64,000 nt of DNA from an uncultured Aquimarina sp. (GTDB lineage: Bacteria > Bacteroidota > Bacteroidia > Flavobacteriales > Flavobacteriaceae): assembly GCA_947498775.1 (NCBI GenBank), contig CANMLL010000004.1:237889-301888 (forward strand). The letters are read 5' to 3'. The position numbers and the translations under genes were made by a program. Position 1 is the first letter of the stretch. Each line of letters starts with the position of its first letter. Below are positions 37,330 through 45,576 of this stretch, in pieces. The notes below the pieces were generated by a model. The model saw nothing but the letters and a program-made list of their open reading frames with translations. It ran no database searches and had not been told where the DNA came from.

Positions 37330-38178
37330 TTATTTAATTGTTTTTAGATCTATGGCATCCATATCAGAAAAAGATTGATTTTCTCCTGCCATTCCCCATA
37401 TAAAGGCATAAGACTTTGTGCCTGCACCAGCATGAATTGACCACTCTGGCGAAATAGCTGCTTGTTTGTTTTTTACCACAAGATGTCTGGTTTCTTCGGG
37501 TGCGCCCATAAAATGCATAGTAATCTGATCAGGATCCAGATCAAAATAGAAATAAACTTCCATTCTCCTCTTATGGGTATGTGGTGGAAAAGTGTTCCAT
37601 ACATTACCTGTTTTCAATTCGGTAAACCCCATAACAAGTTGACAACTTTGTATACCACTTTCATGAATGTACTGATATATTGTTCTTTGATTACTAGTTT
37701 CCTGATCTCCTAGTTCAACTTTATTGGCATCTGCCAAAGAAGCTTTTACGGTAGGGTATTCTTTATGTGCAGGAGCAGAATTTACATAAAACTCTGCTGG
37801 ATCTTGCGGTGAATTACTTTTAAAAACAATATCTCTTTTTCCAGAACCAATATAAAGGCATTCCTTTTTCTCCAATTGATAATCGATTTCATCTACCATC
37901 ACGATGCCGCTACTTCCAACATTGATGATCCCTAATTCCCTTCTTTCAAGAAAATAGTCTGATTTGGTCCATTCGTTATAAGTATCCAGTTTTATAGGTT
38001 GTTGTGTGGGTTTGATCCCTATAACAACAAATCGATCGTATAAAGAATATACGGCTTTTGACTGGTTGTCTTCAAACAAATCTTCTATCAAAAAATCATC
38101 TCTTAACCTTTTGGTAGCGTAGTTTTTAAAATCAGTGGGATTAGCTGTATATCTTATTTCATTTTTCAATTTCTTCAT
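37330..38178 (-). CDS. kduI: 5-dehydro-4-deoxy-D-glucuronate isomerase
   Basis: 282 residues, normal length. FLIEDLFEDNQSKAVYSLYDRFVVIGIKPT, FLERRELGIINVGSSGIVMVDE, CLYIGSGKRDIVFKS and the cupin metal site WNTFPPHTHKRRMEVYFYFDLD are KduI hallmarks, with HTH, E and a later His in WSIHAGAGTKSYAFIWGM as metal ligands. It isomerises the unsaturated uronate released by polysaccharide lyases and unsaturated glucuronyl hydrolases. It is the clearest sign that a uronate-containing glycan is eaten. Confidence 0.94.
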   Translation of the reverse strand: MKKLKNEIRYTANPTDFKNYATKRLRDDFLIEDLFEDNQSKAVYSLYDRFVVIGIKPTQQPIKLDTYNEWTKSDYFLERRELGIINVGSSGIVMVDEIDYQLEKKECLYIGSGKRDIVFKSNSPQDPAEFYVNSAPAHKEYPTVKASLADANKVELGDQETSNQRTIYQYIHESGIQSCQLVMGFTELKTGNVWNTFPPHTHKRRMEVYFYFDLDPDQITMHFMGAPEETRHLVVKNKQAAISPEWSIHAGAGTKSYAFIWGMAGENQSFSDMDAIDLKTIK

Positions 38179-38208
38179 AGTGATATCATATATTTTCCAT
38201 GTTTATTT

Positions 38209-39462
38209 TTATTCAAGAGTAATTTGTATGGGATTTGCTAACTTAATGGCTTCATTTTCTAATGATTCTAAAAAATAGTTTTCGTCAGCAAATTTCGGAT
38301 CATCCAGTTCCCAACCGGTATAAAAGTAGAACTGGTAGGTGCCTAATTTGCTATGCATAGCGATGTAATCAGTTTGAGTAATTCCTTTGCCTTCACTTGG
38401 AGCGCTTCCAAAACCTGCAAATTGCTCTTTTGGAGCTAGGATTGCCATTCCTAAAACGTCTTTATTTTCACTTTGTATACCATGATTAGATAGTAGGGAA
38501 TAGGATGTAATACTAGGTTTTTTAACCGCAGTAATATCAAACATATTTACAATTCCGGTGACTAAAGTATCCGAAACGCTACTATTCATAGTTATTTGGT
38601 TATGATACCACCGTTTGCCTCCCCAAATAGTGATTGTTTCATCTACATTATAATTTACGTCATTCACTTTCCATCCGTCATAGTTTAACTTTATAATGGC
38701 TCTTACCGGACCATCTGAGATTTTTTGATATTTGGAAGAAGTAGTTTGTCCTAAGCGATAAAGAGAATCATTCTTAAGCATCGCCAATGATCCTGCCCCC
38801 AGAGAACTTCCTACTTTGAGCACATCCATACCCCAGGATTGAAGTTTATGATAGTTTTCTCCTAGACCAATTGAATCCAGAAATACACCTTTTTTGGTTT
38901 TTCCGAAAATGTCTTTACCATTACGTTTATCAAAGTATATACGATACGCTATCAAATCACTTTCCCATCCCGGACCTTCAAATTGATAGAGATAAGGCCA
39001 ACTTTGTGGTTCATGATCCTTTGGCCTTATATTTTGGTTTATAGACTCAAAATCACCTTCTCGAGTTGGGCGATATCCCAAATAGGCATGAGCGCGAGGT
39101 GTGATTTTTTGCAAATTTTGACTTTTATTAACTGTGTCGAGCTTTATTATGATAGTTTCATTGGGTTCAAAAGAATATTGAAAAACAAGTTCATCCCATT
39201 CCCCGTCACTATTTAGATCATCTAATTGACTTATTAACGTTTTTCCCGAAGAGGTTGTAACGGTTATTGCTCCTTTAGATTCTTCAGAATTTAAGATTTT
39301 ATTTACAAAAGATCTTTTTAGAATAATAGGTTCATCTGTTCTAGCGATACTTAGCTTATTTTCTAACTGAAGACGAGGAAAATTTTTATCTGAACAGGAA
39401 AAAAAAACCAGAATAAAGGTCAAAATAGCTATAGAAAACAAAAGCCTTTTTTGCCAATACAT
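38209..39462 (-). CDS. DUF4861-family lipoprotein
   Basis: About 417 residues from the ATG at 39462, chosen because a lipoprotein signal follows (LLFSIAILTFILVFFSC). The pattern ISIARTDEPIILKR, DELVFQYSFEPNETIIIKLD, SWPYLYQFEGPGWESDLIAYRIYFDKRNG, SWGMDVLKVGSSLGAGSLAML and the C-terminal GWELDDPKFADENYFLESLENEA fit the DUF4861 family, found near uronate-degradation genes; some members are thought to act on unsaturated sugars, but the exact activity here is unknown. First gene of the kdu operon. Confidence 0.8.
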   Translation of the reverse strand: MYWQKRLLFSIAILTFILVFFSCSDKNFPRLQLENKLSIARTDEPIILKRSFVNKILNSEESKGAITVTTSSGKTLISQLDDLNSDGEWDELVFQYSFEPNETIIIKLDTVNKSQNLQKITPRAHAYLGYRPTREGDFESINQNIRPKDHEPQSWPYLYQFEGPGWESDLIAYRIYFDKRNGKDIFGKTKKGVFLDSIGLGENYHKLQSWGMDVLKVGSSLGAGSLAMLKNDSLYRLGQTTSSKYQKISDGPVRAIIKLNYDGWKVNDVNYNVDETITIWGGKRWYHNQITMNSSVSDTLVTGIVNMFDITAVKKPSITSYSLLSNHGIQSENKDVLGMAILAPKEQFAGFGSAPSEGKGITQTDYIAMHSKLGTYQFYFYTGWELDDPKFADENYFLESLENEAIKLANPIQITLE

Positions 39463-39567
39463 AGCAGTACTTTTTAAAATTTGAGGATAGTTTAACTGCA
39501 TTTTAACGGGGTACAAATTTGTAATGATTGTTTACTTTAGAATCTTATTTTTCTTGTTAACAGAAAC

Positions 39568-39607
39568 TAAATGTACAATTATTTTTTAAAAATACAATCG
39601 ATTGTAT
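39568..39607 (-). promoter_or_regulatory. kdu operon promoter with overlapping LacI-type operator
   Basis: ATACAATCGATTGTAT at 39592-39607 is a perfect 16-bp palindrome with a central CG, the usual LacI/GalR operator type. On the minus strand its TTG (39597-39595) is followed by exactly 19 bases and then TACATTTA (39575-39568), matching the Bacteroidota pattern TTG-N19-TAnnTTTG with one change. The operator thus covers the -33 box of the DUF4861-kduI-kduD operon, so repression by the divergent LacI protein is likely. Confidence 0.7.
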
Positions 39608-39630
39608 ATAAATTTTTCATTTGAGTATGC

Positions 39631-39638
39631 TATATTTG
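39631..39638 (+). promoter_or_regulatory. -7 box of the lacI gene, probably leaderless
   Basis: TATATTTG matches TAnnTTTG and ends 4 bases before the ATG at 39643, so the transcript would start at or next to the start codon. The palindromic operator lies 24 bases upstream, compatible with autoregulation. Confidence 0.55.
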
Positions 39639-39642
39639 CAGT

Positions 39643-40686
39643 ATGAAGAAGGGACGCGTAACTATTCACGATATTGCCAAACATCTGAAATTGGATAGTT
39701 CTACTATATCCAGAGCTTTGAATGATAGTCCTAGGGTAAAAGAAAAAACAAAGGAACGAATAAAGCAGGTTGCCAAAGAATTAGGTTATAAACCAAATGT
39801 TATGGCAGCCAACCTAAGAACACAGACTTCAAAAACTATAGGGGTTATTGTTCCTTGGATTTCTAGGTATTTCTTTTCTTCTGCAATTTCTGGTATCGAA
39901 GAGGTAGCGTATAGTAAAGGATACAATGTAATTATTTGCCAGTCTCATGATGAATATGATAGGGAAGTAGCTAATGCATACACACTATTCGCCAATAGGG
40001 TAGAAGGCATTCTTACTTCTGTAGCCATGGATACGGTTAAGTATGAGCATTTTGAACAATTTATTGAAGAAGGAATTCCTATGGTATTTTTTGATAGGCA
40101 TGCCCCTGAGGTAAAAGCTTGTAGCGTGGTGATTGATGATTTTAACACTGCATATAAGGTTACGGCCCATTTGATTAAACAAGGAAATGATCGAATTGCA
40201 CATTTTTCGGGTCCTGGAAATCTAAATATATACAAAGATCGCTTTAATGGTTATAAAAAGGCTCTCGAGGATTACGGAAAAGTATTTGACCCTGCTTTGG
40301 TGTTTGAATCTCGATTATTAATTGAAGATGGAATCGAAGGAATTAAACATCTTTTATCTCTTCCTAATCGTCCGGATGCGCTTTTTTCTTCTAATGATTT
40401 AGCAGCAATTGCAGCTATGAAATATATTAGCCAGCATACAGAATTTTCTGTTCCCGAAGATATCTCGGTTGCCGGCTTTAGTAATTCGCCAAGTGCTTCT
40501 ATCATCGAACCCGGACTTACCACAGTAGATCAGTCGGGAGAAGAGATGGGGAAAATAGCAGCCAAACGTCTAATTGATGAGATTAAAGGAGAAATTGATA
40601 AATGTACGAATGAAATAATTACTGTCAATTCTAAAATCATTGTTAGAGAATCTTCTGTAAAAAAGGTTGCAAAATTGGTAAAGTAA
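39643..40686 (+). CDS. LacI-family transcriptional regulator
   Basis: 347 residues: N-terminal helix-turn-helix (VTIHDIAKHLKLDSSTISRALNDSPRVKEKTKERI), hinge LGYKPNVMAANLRTQTSKTIG, and a periplasmic-binding-like sensor domain (FFDRHAPEVKACSVVIDDFNTAYKVTAHLIKQGNDRIAHFSGP...DALFSSNDLAAIAAMKYI...ISVAGFSNSPSASIIEPGLTTVDQSGEEMGKIAAKRLID). Divergent from the DUF4861-kduI-kduD operon, with a palindromic operator between them; the inducer is probably a uronate-derived intermediate. Confidence 0.93.
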   Translation: MKKGRVTIHDIAKHLKLDSSTISRALNDSPRVKEKTKERIKQVAKELGYKPNVMAANLRTQTSKTIGVIVPWISRYFFSSAISGIEEVAYSKGYNVIICQSHDEYDREVANAYTLFANRVEGILTSVAMDTVKYEHFEQFIEEGIPMVFFDRHAPEVKACSVVIDDFNTAYKVTAHLIKQGNDRIAHFSGPGNLNIYKDRFNGYKKALEDYGKVFDPALVFESRLLIEDGIEGIKHLLSLPNRPDALFSSNDLAAIAAMKYISQHTEFSVPEDISVAGFSNSPSASIIEPGLTTVDQSGEEMGKIAAKRLIDEIKGEIDKCTNEIITVNSKIIVRESSVKKVAKLVK

Positions 40687-40696
40687 GTAAAGTCGT

Positions 40697-40985
40697 AGAT
40701 TGGACTCCATTAACTCTACAAAACGGTTATAAGAAACTGTCTTTGGAAATTCATTTTGTAATTGCTGTTGTACATATAAAATATAGAAATGTTTAAAAGT
40801 TCTTATCCCACTTATATGAAACAAATACAGTAAATAGTTACCACCTCGCTTGTATACATCGTAAGTTTTCGATTTCTGGTCTTTTTATCTGTTGTCACTT
40901 GTCTTTTTCGAATAGCAGGCTCATAAACAGCACAAAAATCATCAATAGAACAAAATATTTCAGTGATTTTATCTTTAGAAATCAT
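40697..40985 (-). pseudogene. IS982-family transposase, N-terminal remnant
   Basis: From the ATG at 40985 the minus strand reads MISKDKITEIFCSIDDFCAVYEPAIRKRQ and then, after a one-base shift near 40845, FHISGIRTFKHFYILYVQQQLQNEFPKTVSYNRFVELMESNL. This is the start of an IS982-type transposase, about one third of the usual length. It ends 11 bases from the lacI stop. Sequence at 41062-41090 containing TTACGTCGAGTTCAGGT may be the outer inverted repeat of the element. Confidence 0.75.
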
Positions 40986-41244
40986 AAGCAGAATAGTTTC
41001 AGTTAATTAGAATTCAGTGCTTTAATTTACTAAACATTCTGCTTTTTCTATACTATAAAATCCAATTTCTTACGTCGAGTTCAGGTTTTAAGACTTTACC
41101 AAAAGTATTAAAAGAGCACATGAAATTTCTCATAATTCAGGTGCGCAGTTTTGGTGAGTGGTTTTCTTGGTATTTAAGCCTATTTTTACCTTCATTAAGT
41201 TTTAAACAATTAGTAATCATTAGTTTAAAATCGTGATTTTCGTA

Positions 41245-41294
41245 TTCATAACCCGAAGGTCACAGTCACAGGTTCGAGTCTTGCTCCCGCTACA
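41245..41294 (+). tRNA. 3' fragment of an initiator tRNA (tRNA-fMet), not functional
   Basis: TTCATAACCCGAAGGTCACA followed by a second copy of GTCACA, then GGTTCGAGTC and CTCCCGCTACA match the anticodon arm (CAT anticodon), variable loop, T arm and acceptor 3' strand of initiator tRNA. The D arm and 5' acceptor strand are absent and the 6-base duplication disrupts the variable loop, so it is a fragment. Such 3' ends are copied or displaced when elements integrate into tRNA genes. The rest of the gap 40986-41782 shows nothing else besides the hairpin at 41310. Confidence 0.65.
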
Positions 41295-41309
41295 ACATGT
41301 AATGGAAAC

Positions 41310-41338
41310 CCTTGTAAATACTAGTGTACAAGGATTTT
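41310..41338 (+). terminator. terminator hairpin after the tRNA fragment
   Basis: CCTTGTA (41310-41316) pairs with TACAAGG (41327-41333) and is followed by ATTTTG. It lies where tRNA genes usually have their terminator, so it probably moved together with the tRNA 3' end. Confidence 0.6.
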
Positions 41339-41782
41339 GTGTTTTCTTTAACTTTTTTCATTTTATGTTATATTATTGAATACCATTAGTTTAATGGTTC
41401 TATAAATCGAAAAGTCCGGATTGCGTTCGGAGGAAAATACTTTCAAGTTAAAGTGAAATAGCATAAATTGATCTGTTGTGGACAAAAACAATTATAAAAA
41501 CTAATTCAACCCAAAGAAAATAACTTGCTTATATGGTCACCAGTTTCTCTATTACTTTTTGAACTCATAACCTTTTTTTTTCATTTTTAATCAAATATTT
41601 CACTGAATACAGTTAGTTTTACAAAATTGATTTGGTCTAATTTTGATTTTTAGTTATAAAAAGTGAATTATTGAAAAAATTGGCAAAAATACCACTTTTA
41701 ATTTTTAATTATTTGATAATTAAAGCACTTAGCTTTATAGCAATACTAAAAGTAGATAGTTGTATTAACTAATTAAAGTGAA

Positions 41783-42667
41783 ATGAAAAGCACCTTATGG
41801 ATTATTGGTATTATAATTTCTATTTTTCTAATTCTGGCTGTCATTATGATTATAAGCATAATGAAACCATTGATTAATATCTCTGAAATATCCAGGGATA
41901 AGGTCAAATCTATGGCTGAATATGAGCTTCTGGCTGATGGAATACATATAGAAGAGATTTGTAATGAACTAGATATCCTTACAAGTAAATTTCGGCCTAC
42001 AGAGAATAAAGAACGGGCAGGAGTGAAGCTATTACAGGGACAGGATGGTAAGCTGGAAAAATTTGAACCTTTCAATGATCCCAGTAAAGAAATTGATGCG
42101 CTTATTAGTAATCATTTTGACTACAATATCGCATTCAAGAATAGTGAAGTGTACCAAATCACTCAAAACAAAATGAGCGCTTTAATCCACAAGTTTGACA
42201 ACCCGGATTTTGAACCATTTCGATACTTTGCAATTATTAATAATGATTTTTTTTTAATGAGTGCAGATCTTAAAGGAGTTGAGTATGCAAAACCAATTTT
42301 ATGGCAGCTAGATAAAACAACTTTTGAGATTTTAAAAATTACTGAAGAACCTTATCATACTTTCGAGAGACCTCCATTGATCTTGAACCCAAATGGATAT
42401 ACAGGTACAATTGTAGTCTATTATAAAGGTGATATTTCTTTTGGCTATGGTGGGGACTCATCAAGGCCGGAACAGAGTGTGATACGTATTTATGATCAAC
42501 ATCACCCAAAAGGAAAGGATATCATCCAAATGTCATTTGCGGTAGGAACCATAGTGAATATCGAGATGGATAAAAAAGATTTTCTGGTACATACGGACCC
42601 AAGCTTACCTTCTAGTGCGGGGAAATCAAGAGTACCGCCAAGAACCTGGCAAATTTCTATAAAGTAA
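41783..42667 (+). CDS. membrane-anchored protein of unknown function
   Basis: 294 residues with one N-terminal membrane segment (LWIIGIIISIFLILAVIMIISIM) and a long soluble part, outside the cytoplasm if the segment is a signal anchor. I do not recognise a family. Features include YFAIINNDFFLMSADLKGVEYAKPILWQLDK, LILNPNGYTGTIVVYYKGDISFGYGGDSS and a C-terminal VPPRTWQISIK. The conserved GTIVVYYKG-like core and lack of enzyme motifs suggest a binding or structural role. A lipoprotein pseudogene follows in the same direction 14 bases later, so the two may have been an operon. Confidence 0.75.
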   Translation: MKSTLWIIGIIISIFLILAVIMIISIMKPLINISEISRDKVKSMAEYELLADGIHIEEICNELDILTSKFRPTENKERAGVKLLQGQDGKLEKFEPFNDPSKEIDALISNHFDYNIAFKNSEVYQITQNKMSALIHKFDNPDFEPFRYFAIINNDFFLMSADLKGVEYAKPILWQLDKTTFEILKITEEPYHTFERPPLILNPNGYTGTIVVYYKGDISFGYGGDSSRPEQSVIRIYDQHHPKGKDIIQMSFAVGTIVNIEMDKKDFLVHTDPSLPSSAGKSRVPPRTWQISIK

Positions 42668-42681
42668 AACCAAACGCATAT

Positions 42682-43374
42682 ATGTGTAGTCACGGCGAGT
42701 ACGGTAATAAGAGGCTCATAAGCAATGTTGTTTGTTGTAAAACATACTTGTTAGTTCTGCTGCCTTTGATGTTTTTTAATTTTGGTTGTAGCATACTTAA
42801 CAACAATAAAAAGCCTGCAATGAATAATAATAAAAAATTCTATACTATTCCTGAAGATTGTAACTTTACATCACTATTCAACAACGAATTTGGTGAAAAT
42901 GTGTGTGTTCCTGAAGCGTTTGATTATTTTGATGATTCGCAATGGCTTGCCTTAAATGCACCAAAAAAAGTTGTCTGGAAGTGTGAAAATCTCTTACAGG
43001 ATTAAGACACAGACCGGTTTAATATTAGTTTAAGTTCAAATAAAATACTGGTTACCAGTACGATAAAATTGTACAATGTTAAGCTATCTGAGATCGGTGA
43101 TATACCATTTAAAGTGACATTTTTTGCACTTAACAGTCAGACGGAAGAGATTTTTTCCGGAAGAATATTTGAACCTTCTGTATTTGAGAAACCATTAAAA
43201 ATAGCAGGTGAGCAAAATAGCTTGTCTGTAAAAGAACACTTCATTGCTCATCCTACCATTGATTTGGTACAGAATCTGGGGTTATCTCTTGAAGAAGCAC
43301 AATATGACGTTTATGCAACCTATAATTCTATGAAATCCAATGTGATGCGTGTGAAAATCGAGATTGAAGAGTAA
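42682..43374 (+). pseudogene. lipoprotein of unknown function interrupted by one in-frame TAA
   Basis: The first part (LLVLLPLMFFNFGCSILNNNKKP) has a lipoprotein signal, with FYTIPEDCNFTSLFNNEFGENVCVPEAFDYFDDSQWLAL after it. A TAA at 43003-43005 stops it, but the same frame stays open afterwards (DTDRFNISLSSNKILVTSTIKLYNVKLSEIGDIPFKVTFFALN) to 43374. A single base change explains the break. The second part is beta-rich and might be a small binding domain. Readthrough cannot be excluded. Confidence 0.65.
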
Positions 43375-43576
43375 TAAGTTTTTAAGGGAAAAATCAAGAT
43401 GAGTTCATTGGTCAAATACACTCCAAAAAGGTAAACCCTCAATATTTTTGTTACGCCTTACCAATATATCACGGTTTACGGGGTATTCATTTTTACGGAA
43501 AAAAGGGATGCATTAAGTATAGTTTGTTGTCTTTTTTTGTAGAACAAGAAAAAAGGTAAGAACAAACTTATTTAAT

Positions 43577-44260
43577 ATGGATCAAAACATAGCTATCATT
43601 ATTCCACAATTAGTTGCCCAGGATTCGACAATTCTAATACATAAAATTGTTCAATATAACATATCAGCAATACAAAAAAACCTAAAATTGGTGGAAATAA
43701 GCCTGGGGATAGATAAAAATTCCGTGATTTCGGGAAAGCCCATTAGATTGGATAAAGATGGAAATTGTATCCTGCTATCAGGATCAGACAGCCTGATATA
43801 CCATCAGTTATTTTCAGCCACAAGTTTTCAGATCCTCAACCCTCAACTGATCTGGGACCTGCTTACTTACGGGGCTTACTTTCAGATGCCTGCAGATGAA
43901 GTACCCACATCTTTACAATTAAAAAAAGAGTGGGCAGCACTTGGTGAAAACTTAGAGAAGGAATATGGGATTGCACTTATCAAAGAGCCTTTATTTACAG
44001 ATGAACTATCGGATATGCATAAATATCAAATTCTGAAATTGGCAGATGTGTTAAAAACCGCTACAAATGCCATTGCCATAGATGCTTTGGGGCGTGAAAT
44101 GTTACAATCAATCGATGTCGTGCGAATTGAAAAAAGTATAGAGCAACTACAAGTAACTCTTGAAAATGAAAAAGAAATACGCATCAACGTAAATATTGAT
44201 AAAAAATGGAGTTCTGATATGAGCCAGGAACTTCAAAAACAAATAGAGTCTAATTTTTAA
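43577..44260 (+). CDS. hypothetical cytoplasmic protein
   Basis: 227 residues without signal or membrane segment. Not recognised. It begins MDQNIAIIIPQLVAQDSTIL and contains LLTYGAYFQMPADEVPTSLQLKKEWAALGENLEKEYGIAL and a helical, charged C terminus (IEQLQVTLENEKEIRINV). It is followed 28 bases later by another small unknown gene, likely one operon ended by the terminator at 44710. An element resembling the TTTACAGG boxes (CACGGTTTACGGGG at 43470) lies 90 bases upstream, but without a matching -7 box. Confidence 0.75.
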   Translation: MDQNIAIIIPQLVAQDSTILIHKIVQYNISAIQKNLKLVEISLGIDKNSVISGKPIRLDKDGNCILLSGSDSLIYHQLFSATSFQILNPQLIWDLLTYGAYFQMPADEVPTSLQLKKEWAALGENLEKEYGIALIKEPLFTDELSDMHKYQILKLADVLKTATNAIAIDALGREMLQSIDVVRIEKSIEQLQVTLENEKEIRINVNIDKKWSSDMSQELQKQIESNF

Positions 44261-44288
44261 TTTAATTAATAATCAAAAAAAACCTATT

Positions 44289-44699
44289 ATGGGATTAGCA
44301 GAAAAACGAATTGCAAAAGCTTTTCAGGAAAAAAACTATGTAGCCTTAACAAATGAAATTAACGGCGTGGTTGATAAACAACTTGAGTTTGAGGTAGACT
44401 GGGACAGTCTTATGAAAGATGGCTATAGTCAATTCTATGAGGATGGATGGACCAAAATTTACTTCACCCCATTACTGAATGTTCTAAAACAAATATGTGA
44501 AGATGATATGGGTAAAGAGGCTGTTCAAGAAAGCCTGGACAAAGTAATTATAAAAGACGAATCTGATATTTCTAATGGCAACAGCTGGTCAACTTTTGAA
44601 GATAAGATATTGACCCTGGACCATTCTGCAATTTATAATATTAGAGATGTAGATGAACGTACAGAAGGTTTACTTAAAACGTTAGAGAACGGCCTTTAA
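44289..44699 (+). CDS. hypothetical protein
   Basis: 136 residues, acidic, mostly helical, no signal peptide. Not recognised: MGLAEKRIAKAFQEKNYVALTNEINGVVDKQ, a WDSLMKDGYSQFYEDGWTKIYFTPLLNVLKQIC core with several aromatic residues. It follows 43577 closely and precedes a terminator. A protein partner role with 43577 is possible from the operon layout only. Confidence 0.75.
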   Translation: MGLAEKRIAKAFQEKNYVALTNEINGVVDKQLEFEVDWDSLMKDGYSQFYEDGWTKIYFTPLLNVLKQICEDDMGKEAVQESLDKVIIKDESDISNGNSWSTFEDKILTLDHSAIYNIRDVDERTEGLLKTLENGL

Positions 44700-44709
44700 T
44701 CAAAAAAAA

Positions 44710-44801
44710 CCCTGATACAGTCATCTATGTGTCAGGGATTTGTATTTCAGAGATGATTTGTTATTTATTGTTCTGTAAAAAACCACCGTCAAAGACGGTG
44801 G
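44710..44801. terminator. two consecutive terminator hairpins
   Basis: CCCTGATACA (44710-44719) pairs with TGTGTCAGGG (44728-44737), preceded by A8 and followed by a short T-rich stretch. A second hairpin CCACCGTC-AAA-GACGGTGG (44783-44801) is preceded by A6 and followed by TGGTTT. They separate the 43577-44699 pair from the next gene. Confidence 0.75.
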
Positions 44802-44837
44802 TGGTTTACTTTGTAATTATCCTAAAAAATATAAAAA

Positions 44838-45530
44838 ATGAAGACAGTACGATTACTTATTTTGGCATTGGCCCTTAACGGGTTACTGATTAGTTGCTCA
44901 ACATTAAAGAAAAACACAGTTGAATATAACTCCAGGCCTAAAATAGAACAATCAAGTTCTGGCTTGCTTTTGGCTGACAATGAAAGGGATTATGATGTTA
45001 AGGACATTGAGCGGAAAATTCTTTTTTCAGCATATCTTTCGTTAACCGTTAAAATCCCCGATACGGCAAATTCGCATATTGAAAAAATAGCCAAAAAATA
45101 TAAGGGCTATATAAATGAAACCGGAACATACAGAACGATAATTCGTGTAAAAAGTGAACATCTAAATGCGGCAATTAAAGAGGTTTCTAAATTGGGAAAA
45201 GTTGAAAGTAAAGAAATATCAGGCCAGGATGTTACAGAAGAATACCTGGATTATGGAATAAGGCTTGACAATGCCGAAAAATCGAGAAAAAGGTATTTGG
45301 AGTTGCTTGCAAAAGCAAAAAATGTCGAAGAAGCATTAAAGGTTGAAAAAGAATTAGAAAGATTAAATGAAACTATTGACCTGCTAAAAGGTAGAATGAA
45401 CAGAATTGACCATTTATCTGAATTTTCAACAATAACCATCAACTTAAAAAAAAACAAAAAGCCAGGACTCATAGGATACTTGGGTATAGGACTTTATAAT
45501 TCCGTTAAATGGTTGTTTGTCCGCAACTAA
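44838..45530 (+). CDS. DUF4349-like lipoprotein
   Basis: 230 residues with a lipoprotein signal (LLILALALNGLLISC, cysteine 20). The pattern RKILFSAYLSLTVKIPDTANSHIEKIAKKYKGYINETG, IIRVKSEHLNAAIKEVSKLGKVESKEISGQDVTEEYLDYGIRLDNAEKSRKRYLELLAKAKNVEEALKVEKEL and a terminal hydrophobic helix fits the DUF4349 family. The central segment should form a coiled coil. Function is unknown; family members sit in the cell envelope. Confidence 0.82.
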   Translation: MKTVRLLILALALNGLLISCSTLKKNTVEYNSRPKIEQSSSGLLLADNERDYDVKDIERKILFSAYLSLTVKIPDTANSHIEKIAKKYKGYINETGTYRTIIRVKSEHLNAAIKEVSKLGKVESKEISGQDVTEEYLDYGIRLDNAEKSRKRYLELLAKAKNVEEALKVEKELERLNETIDLLKGRMNRIDHLSEFSTITINLKKNKKPGLIGYLGIGLYNSVKWLFVRN

Positions 45531-45576
45531 GAAAGTCGATCTTTTAACGAAGTAAATACATTACGAATGCGATAAG

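Noticed and set aside
41245..41294. Functional initiator tRNA gene
   Set aside because: The 5' half (acceptor strand and D arm) is missing and a 6-base duplication disrupts the variable loop.
43465..43488. Fifth TTTACAGG-type promoter upstream of the gene at 43577
   Set aside because: The core CACGGTTTACGGGG is similar, but no TAnnTTTG box stands at the required distance, so it is not counted with the four sites.
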